Assembly: GCF_037126465.1 (NCBI RefSeq)
Contig: NC_088204.1
Coordinates: 73,841,807 to 73,905,806, forward strand
Direction of reading: 5' to 3'
DNA: 64,000 nucleotides
From: Ornithodoros turicata
Taxonomy: Eukaryota; Arthropoda; Arachnida; Ixodida; Argasidae
The notes beneath the pieces are model-generated. The model was given only the letters and a program-made list of their open reading frames with translations, was not told where the DNA came from and did no database searches. The position numbers and the translations under genes were made by a program. Shown here piece by piece: positions 56,971 through 64,000 of this stretch. The first letter of the stretch is position 1; each line of letters starts with the position of its first letter.

Positions 56971-57127
56971 TCACAGTACCAGATAGTACAGACGCAGGCG
57001 CTTAATAGCACTGGCGTCGTATTTTCGGGTGGCCGACGCAGCAATAATTGTGGTTGCCGTCGTCGTGGTTATCGTTGTGGTGGTGAGTGCCGCTGTCGCA
57101 GTAGTTAGTCTGTAGTAGTAGTAGAGT
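56971..57127 (-). CDS. Thr-rich cassette, copy C of 31,672-31,828
   Basis: The encoded peptide is the same as in copy A over the whole ORF (LTTATAALTTTTITTTTA to YYLVL). No donor. Confidence 0.4.
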
Positions 57128-57218
57128 CTGTTAAAAGACCACGTTACCTCAGCGAATGGTTCACCAAAATGGTTCATAGTACCGGATAGCACAGACTCAG
57201 GCGCTTGCACGAACTTAC

Positions 57219-57334
57219 CTACAGTACTGCCGCATTATTGTCGGGTGGCCGTAATAATTATTGTTGTCGTGGTGGTTGTCATCGTTGTGATGGTGAGTGT
57301 GGCTGTCGCCGTTGCAGTGGTTAGTTTGCAGAGT
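57219..57334 (-). CDS. cassette, copy C of 31,920-32,039
   Basis: It has a 6-bp loss and a 2-bp gain relative to copy A. One frame is now open across it: TNHCNGDSHTHHHNDDNHH, then DNNNYYGHPTIMRQYC. The other is Thr-rich but meets a stop near the donor. Confidence 0.4.
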
Positions 57335-57523
57335 CTGTAAAAGAACACATTACCTCATCGAATGGTTCTCAAGTGGAATGTCTCCAAATCAGTTGATGCA
57401 TCGTATGGACATAGGAAAAACGCGTATTGCCAGTCACACAGCCAATTCTCGTTATCAGGACTTATCTGTAAAACGTTCTCATAGTACGAGATAGTACAGA
57501 CGCAGGCGCTTGCACGAACTTAC

Positions 57524-57644
57524 TTGCACGAGTACTGCCGCCGTATTGTCGCGTGGCCGACGGAGCAGTAATTACTGTTGTCGTGGTGGTTATCGTAGTG
57601 GTGGTCTGTGCCGCTGTCGCCGTTGCTGTAGTTAGTTCGCAACG
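57524..57644 (-). CDS. cassette, copy C of 32,229-32,349
   Basis: The Thr-rich frame is open (CELTTATATAAQTTTTITT, VITAPSATRQYGGSTRA) with Asp-to-Ala and other single changes from copy A. Splice sites are unchanged. Confidence 0.4.
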
Positions 57645-58453
57645 CTTGCAAAACAACACGTTGTCTGTCAGCGAATGGACATAGCGAAAACCTTAGTGCC
57701 AGTCAACTCGGACTAGATGGACTAAAGTTAACATTGCTCTGCCATAGCAGTCCATAGGCCATCGCTTACACTGGCCGACGCAGGAATAATTATCGTTGCC
57801 GTCGGGGTGCTCGTTGTTGTCCTGGCCCGTGGCGTCTGCAAAATAATAGGTTACCTGTCAGCGAATGTCTTCAAAGCACTCGATGCCCGTATGGTCATAG
57901 TAAGCACCAGCACTTTAGTGCCTAAGTAGCATAAGCAACAGAAGAACTCGCTCACGTTCTTGTTGCACTGGTATACTGCAGTCGCTTTATCGGTAGACTA
58001 GAACGCGTAGAAGTTTTTTTTTTTTTTTTTTTTTTTTGTTCAGGCTCCACAGGTCTAGGTGATTGTTGTTGTAGGCATTGCATTAGCTTCGTCGAGCGCT
58101 TGTAAAAGAATGCGATTCACTGTCAGCGGATGACTGACAACGTCTCCAAAGCAGTCGCTGTCTCGCAAGGAAATAGCATAGACCTACCACTTCTCAAGCG
58201 TGAATGACAAACTTGAGTACTCCAGCTTTTTATAAAACACGGTAAGTCGTAACTCATAAGCGAATGAAAAGTTGAAATTTTGAGGAGCCGTGAAGACTGT
58301 TCAGAGCGCCCGTATTCTTCATTGCGACTAATTTATTAATTATGCTGAATTAGCTAACTCGTTATTCGTCTTAGGACCGAGATGTAAACTAGAAAGTTGT
58401 AAATCGTGTCGTCTTTCAGCATGGCGTACCCATACCTTCCCGAATGCGCTCAC

Positions 58454-58627
58454 CTGAAGGTCTCTTTTCAGCAGATACCGGATGTAGTAGTTCTGATGTA
58501 CGCCTCCAACCTCCATGGAGCAGTTTCTGCAACGAAGTTCGCGCGGCAGACTGCAGTTCTTCGCCGGCACCAGTTCCATGGGACGAAAAACCAGCGTGCA
58601 CAGTCGGAAAGTCTTCCCCTGACGTCA
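58454..58627 (-). CDS. exon candidate, copy C of 33,158-33,331
   Basis: It keeps length, splice sites, phase and open frame (GEDFPTVHAGFSSHGTGAG, EELQSAARTSLQKLLHGG). Confidence 0.45.
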
Positions 58628-59169
58628 CTGTTCCCAGAGTAAAACTGAGGTTAGTGAAATCAGTTGCTAAAAAAAAGCACTTAATGTCACAAACTTTGCA
58701 ACAAAATCAAACAAATATCTAAAAAAAGTGCCCAGAAGTGTGCCGAAAAGCATATTCTATACTGCGAAGGCAAAACGTGTTCCCTGACACAGAATGTTTG
58801 ACGACAGCACCCCATAGCAAGAAGGGGACAAGAGAGCGGATGACCACGTGCAGAAGGCATCACAGCTAGCGCAGATTCGTAGCGGAAGAGCGCTTTCATT
58901 GGCCGGCCTCGTGTTCATCCGCAGATGACGTTTTCCGAATAGCGGAAGCTGGGTGAAAATATCTGGCATGGGCAGATCCCCCGCTGACGCCTCCCACGCT
59001 GTGCGGAGTTCCCAGTTATTTCGCTGTACATTCGTAACATCGAGGTTGGCCTCAAATCGTGTCACGTGGAACTTTCAAATTTGACAAGGTGTACGCTGTA
59101 CGAAACAATTGCGATGGGTGTTTCTTGACACGCTCTCCAATGTTCCAATTCAGATCTCGCCACAAGACG

Positions 59170-59232
59170 AATAACTAAATACTATGCCTAATAGCTAACT
59201 GTGCCTAACAACTAATTGTGCCTAATTGCGCC
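59170..59232. repeat. collapsed minisatellite
   Basis: About three degenerate units of the taataactaactgtgcc repeat, where copy A has 19 units. Confidence 0.85.
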
Positions 59233-59638
59233 ATTATGAAAAATATCGGACACGAGACTCGTCAATATTTGTTTGCATTCGCACCGTTTTGTTTTAACGA
59301 TGTACACGTTAGCATGAATAACGTGGCGGCAAAATGTTCCGGCGATCCTACCGTGTGTTCAAACCTCGGGGCTTAATCATGTCTAAAGATTTAACGAAGA
59401 GCGGGACGCTCCAGAACATCGCATGTGTCACGTGCCCGCCTTTCGTTCCATTGGTTGTTTTGGAACGTGCAAGCGATTAAGGCCCCTTGCCCTGGAGCCG
59501 TCGAGTAAAAGACGCGAATTATGATATCTGCGAAGTCAGTACAATGTCAGTCAGTTAGTCAGTACAATACCTGCAAGGGCGTTCTGAACGACACTCATTC
59601 CCCCTGGCACTAAAGAATCTTCCTGCGATACTTCACAC

Positions 59639-60107
59639 CAGGGTTGCGGAATAGAGTCTCGCATTCCATTCCAATTCCATTCCGAGGAATGGAGATTTGC
59701 GATAATTCAATTCCTTTCAATTTCTCGAAATGAAAAGGTATGGTCAGTTCCCACTCCTGGAATCGCTTGGCAACCCAATTCCATTTCGTTAATTCCCTCA
59801 ATAAAAGAAAACGACCGGAAAACCATACTGGCAAGTCCAGCAGTGCTAGAGGAGATTGACATTACCAAGCACGGAAAAAACAAAGACAAGGTTATTCCAC
59901 TCTTGACCGTGTGCAGGTGTGGTGCAAAGGGTGCGAGGGCAGAAACTAGCACGTTGAAACCAAAACTGCCACCGGGGCACCCAGACCATTCCATTCCCAT
60001 TCCTAGGTCAGTTTTCGCCATTCCATTCTAATTCCATTCCGGGCTCTGCTAAATCTGGAATGATTCCGGAATCATTCCAACTCAGGTGCGGCAACTCCGC
60101 AACCCTG
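59639..60107. mobile_element. hAT-type MITE, copy C
   Basis: TIRs CAGGGTTGCGGA / TCCGCAACCCTG and 8-bp target repeats CTTCACAC (59,631-59,638 and 60,108-60,115), as in 34,627-35,106. Confidence 0.88.
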
Positions 60108-60730
60108 CTTCACACAGCGTTCGCTGCGTTCTACAGCACAGTAAACATATGAAATACTTCAGTGGTTAGACCAGAAAGATACTCTCGACTTACTCGAGTT
60201 GTATTGTCAACTGTAGGATGGGACAAGCGTACTCGAGTTTCCAGAAAACGGAGGAGACCTCGCTCCAGCACAGCGCAAAGCAGAATGAAGCACGAACACC
60301 AAAAATGTACGAACGGCAAGCGCACGTGATGCGCGCGCGAGATAAACCGATACAACCACGCGCAGTGACGGCACCTGGTGACCCTGGTGTCGTTTGAATG
60401 CCCCGCTTCACAGGTTCATTACTATTAGTTTCGGTTTCATTTTGGCACAAACAGGAGCACTGAGCTAAAGGTGCGAAATTACCGTTAATATTGAACTGGC
60501 AAAAAAAGAGAAAAAAAACACACACTGTGTTACACGTTCTGTTGAAAAAATTATAAAAGAAAACTTTCATGCTTGCACAGATGGGGTTCACGAGCGAATA
60601 CTAGACAACAAATCGTAGCCCAATATAAATTCTAATTGTAGCGTTTGTTTAGCAGACAGACCTTAGGCAGACTTAGTGGAGTCTTACTCAAGTGGGACGA
60701 CGGGCGTTGTTGCTAAATCAACCAGATATA

Positions 60731-62004
60731 CACTGTAAACTTTTTCACACCTTTAAAGCTCAGCTCTGCCGATTTTCGACTGCGACAGAATGGAGCCATG
60801 CTTGGGCTGTGCGTTCGTTTCCGCACAGGGAGCATACATGTGAAAATTTTTCACCCATTTTTTGTAGTTTTTAAGAAAACAATTTTTTAAATTTTCCTGG
60901 CACGGCGGTCCTGTGGTCGGCAAACCCTGACCAATCCCGGCTTCGTCCTGGCTTAGCCGCGCTCGTGGCTTGGCTAACGCCAAATCGTCGATGCGATGGC
61001 GGAGATCTATGGGCGAAGGTGAATGTTTTGGGTTGCGTTCCGTGATAATTGCTGTCGTTAATAGCCTCAAAGATAGTTTTCTTTAGCCGGTCTTCTTTAA
61101 TAAGCCTTACAGGATGGCCTCGTTGTGCAACGACGGCCGTCGTGAGCGGACATTCTGTGCCCGCACTGTGCTTCATGCTACCAACAAGACCTAACACCTA
61201 ACGTGTGACGTACACTTACGCATTCACAATAGCTTTGGCAGCGCACTATGCGCGGACTTGCTGCGCGTGCAGAAAGCACCACCAAAGCTATTGAGAACGA
61301 GAACGTGCTCGAAGACGAAGTATTCCTTATAAGAAACATGATAAAACGGTGCGGTGGTCCCCGATAGCTCGTGACAGCTGTTTCAGCACGATACAGCGGC
61401 CATGACGGAGTGTAAACACAAACTGGTTGCCAGGCAGAGCTGGCTAGGTGTGGCTATCCAATCCGCGCAGTTCCAAGTATGACGTCACAAGTGGAACCGC
61501 CGCCCGGTAGTTTTTCTCAAATTTCTCACGAAGGAGTATGGAAATTTGGAAAGCAATGTGCGTTTATGAATCAAGTTGGGACCACGGTTCTGAATATCAC
61601 AACGTCTTCATACTTTCGGAACAGCAGCGGAGCTGCAGCGGTGTGCGCTATGAACATTCAACCTGGTTGCGTAACATTGCATCTCCAGGATGATATTTTA
61701 CAAAATTTGGAAAGCATTACTAAAGATCAAGTGTCAGTGCAAAGCTTGCTTTCATTATGTCTTGGATATCGTAGGTACGAGCTGATGCATATATGCATCG
61801 CTATCGATAATCGAGCACGCGCAAGTGTCTACAATACTGTTAAGCAATGTTGAGATGTTGCAAATTTTTGGAGGACAGACAACACTCGTGTAAAGAAAAT
61901 TTGTGCGAAACAGTGCTCCATTATGATGTTACCAAAATTACGCCTAAAAAGGCGTGCGCCATGCACGTTGTTACACCTTTAAAGGTGTGAAAAGATTTAG
62001 AGTG
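60731..62004. mobile_element. TA-flanked MITE, copy C, interrupted
   Basis: The two ends match 35,680-36,071. About 0.88 kb is inserted at the left palindrome (60,759-61,639). Confidence 0.7.
60759..61639. mobile_element. ~0.88-kb insertion with imperfect inverted ends
   Basis: It is absent from copy A. The ends (gctcagctctgccg and, inverted, gctgcagctccgctg) are related but imperfect, and no target duplication is clear. A minus-strand frame (60,871-61,197) includes VRLIKEDRLKKTIFEAINDS, which is protein-like but not recognised. It may be a non-autonomous DNA transposon. Confidence 0.5.
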
Positions 62005-62248
62005 TACTAGCCAAACCAAACAACCAACCAGAGTTAATCAGCCTAGTAGGCCCATGTTTTACTGCCTGGGCTCAGCGACAATTCTTGGTTGCATTTTTAT
62101 GTGGATGTCAAGGTCACAGTTAGAAACCTACTTTCGATATTATAAACCCATGAACTTTGGATCTTTCACTCAATTTTCACGCATGTAGCGGATCTCACGC
62201 GATGTCACCATGGTACACAAGGTTCTTGAAGCGGCTGTCCAGCTGTAA

Positions 62249-62644
62249 TACCCCTGTCACACGGGCATTTCGATCCTTCTCGAATCCGATCTGCATCGAA
62301 CTTCCCGAGCGCGCTCGAGTTTTGACGCTGCTACACGGCCACTTTCAATGCGCATTGAATGGTTGACCTGTGCAAATGAATAAACGGAACTCATTAATTT
62401 CGCGTTTCCTAATATAACAGCGATAGTAGTGGTGATTTATCGTATATCGATGTAAGCATCATTTGTAGCTTCGCGCGCATGTCCGTCTTAAGTTATGACA
62501 GTTGACCGGGGTCGAGGATGCAAATGGCGGCCGTCGAGCAGTTCTCAATCCTGCTTGGAAGCGGCCGTGTAGCACCATCCGATCTGCATTGGCTTCAAGC
62601 AGGTTCGGTCGAGCAGGATCGAAGATGCCCGTGTGACAGGGGTA
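62249..62644. mobile_element. 396-bp PIF/Harbinger-like MITE
   Basis: The ends TACCCCTGTCACACGGGCAT and its exact inverse are flanked by TAA (62,246-62,248 and 62,645-62,647). Copy A has the unoccupied site gctgtaagaaacg near 36,310, so the insertion is directly demonstrated. The 3-bp TAA/TTA duplication points to PIF/Harbinger. No transposase is encoded. Confidence 0.9.
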
Positions 62645-63411
62645 TAAGAAACGCTTCGAGAGAATGCATCTCGGCTGTGCCTATTTCGCATAACTTACCA
62701 CCACACTGAACTTCACCATCTCACCATTTTTCATCTCTCATTCATATCTCACTGACCAGTGGAATGCCATTCGTTCAACTCCAATGCAAAATGTAGGGTA
62801 CTAATGTTAACTCAAGAGACTACGTTGTCTCGGTTGCACGGAGCTAATTGTAATGGCGAATCGCTGCAAAGTGGTCACTGGGAACAGACGGAATTACAGC
62901 TTTGGGAAATAAATTCCGCTGGTTAATGTTCCCTGCACAGTGTTCTATCCGGCAATTGAGTACGCCTACAGAAACTCCTAAAGAAATACACAATGCGATG
63001 AGAGACGTCCAACCTCTAGTTACGACATACCACCTAGGCAAGACGGGGCTTGAAGGCGTATACAGGAACGAGCAACACTGCTTACATTTGCGTAGGACCG
63101 TGCGGAATGAAGGTAACCCTACCCTATGTCAATAGTGGAGACGTTCATTTAGTTTTCTTTTTTTATTGTTATTTCTTGTGACCGTCAAGACAAGTTTCGA
63201 ATGTATTTCCTATTCAGCATGAATGAAGTGGGCTTGTAATGAAGACCATTGTTCACTGCTGTTTTTGTGGAGATAGTGGCCAGATGGTGTTGATGGCACA
63301 TGTTCTCCGGAACGTCAAAGCGAACGGGATCCTTGCACGATTGTAGAAGCCGCAGTGTCCGCCGTGGCAGTGCAGTTGTTGACGTCGCTCAAATAGCCGC
63401 CGATTGTTTAC

Positions 63412-63513
63412 CTGTTATGTACAGAGAAGAGAAGACCACTGTGTCATCAGCCATATTAGTCGTTGGAGTGCTTTTTCCGGTATTTTGGTACACTTTTTGT
63501 GACGTAAGTGTTT
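63412..63513 (-). CDS. exon candidate, copy C of 37,067-37,168
   Basis: Same splice sites and the same frame NMADDTVVFSSLYIT-G. Here a 2-bp gain upstream also lets a longer ORF (63,389-63,733) run through it, which is not the case in copy A. Confidence 0.35.
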
Positions 63514-63897
63514 CTGACGTATTTACAGATTTAGAGAGACTTATTTCAGCATTTGCAATTCGTTCCTCCCTATATCCACCGTATCCAGTACACCTCCCCA
63601 GATTTTCAACTCGTTGGAACTTGAACCCGTACACCTTACATATAGCCCGATCAAATGTCTTGAATTTGGGCTTGAATTCTCTGCAGAGGAGCACGTCCTG
63701 GAAACCACAGCAGCGAACACTGCCTTTGATCATGCGAGAATCGACGTTTCAACCTCAACGCAGAGTGAATGCCTGTCGAGGTTGGACTAGCTCGCTTGAA
63801 AACCACAATGACGCCAATCCCGTATTTCATGCGCTATGTTTCCCCCTTAGTGCAATGTAGTACAAGTGCAAGTCACTTACGTGTGCGAGACGCTTAC

Positions 63898-64000
63898 GGC
63901 AGCTTAGTCGTCCTGCCGTAAAGACGACTGCAACGATAATTATTCTCGTCGTGCTGGTCGCGTCCCTTGCCTGGTGTAGGATATTGTAGCCTTTGCGGTA
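63898..64000 (-). CDS. cassette, copy C of 37,544-37,658, cut by window end
   Basis: Donor GCC|GTAAGC and the body are as in copy A with a few substitutions. The acceptor lies beyond the window. Confidence 0.35.

Larger units (their letters stand above)
53269..64000. repeat. segmental duplication, copy C (cut by window end)
   Basis: Same order and orientation as 27,380-37,646. Differences: about 260 bp after gtttcagggca missing; the 33.9-kb minisatellite nearly absent; about 285 bp inside the ACACCCTT element missing; an 8-bp-TSD hAT MITE shared; a 0.88-kb insertion and a 396-bp MITE present only here. Confidence 0.97.

Overview
This window looks like nuclear DNA of an arthropod, most likely a tick or related arachnid. 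The evidence is the density of short interspersed and foldback repeats, a BEL/Pao LTR retrotransposon, a THAP-domain ORF, intron-style splice signals, and tRNA-derived SINE copies of a type I associate from memory with ticks. No database search was possible, so the host is an inference. There is no operon structure and no bacterial gene.

Layout. 1-14 kb is repeat-rich: SINE copies, tRNA-like pieces, a THAP-domain ORF at 1.63 kb, a long foldback element around a 38-bp perfect palindrome (4.1-4.9 kb), a hAT-like non-autonomous element (9.1-10.2 kb) and a 1.3-kb element flanked by TA (11.5-12.8 kb). From 14.6 kb to the window end, minus-strand exon-like cassettes of 45-240 bp recur. Many start with an ELTT-type peptide (GAACTAACTAC), are rich in Thr or in Asp/Asn/His/Tyr codons, and are bounded by plausible AG acceptors and GTAAGT-like donors. 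They sit in tandem duplicated units (14.6-24.5 kb, 25.0-27.2 kb, 45.9-49.3 kb, 51.4-53.2 kb). Some copies are open and phase-compatible; others carry stops, frameshifts or lost splice sites. The region looks like a rapidly duplicating and decaying locus for a repetitive secreted- or mucin-like protein, but I cannot name the product.

The largest feature is a direct segmental duplication: 27.38-37.65 kb (copy A) recurs at 53.27-64.0 kb (copy C, cut by the window end). The copies differ by informative events. Copy A has a 19-unit minisatellite that is nearly absent in C, and a 67-nt strong hairpin that is absent in C. Copy C has a 396-bp PIF/Harbinger-like MITE with a TAA target duplication, whose empty site is preserved in A, and an ~0.88-kb insertion inside an older MITE. 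A diverged third copy of the first part (unit B, 45.9-48.3 kb) keeps the best open cassettes.

Between A and C lies an apparently intact, very young BEL/Pao element (40,055-45,683): two 154-bp LTRs I read as identical, a 5-bp ACACC target duplication, PBS, PPT and one uninterrupted polyprotein ORF (gag, protease, RT, RNase H, integrase). It is the only full-length protein-coding gene I can call with high confidence.
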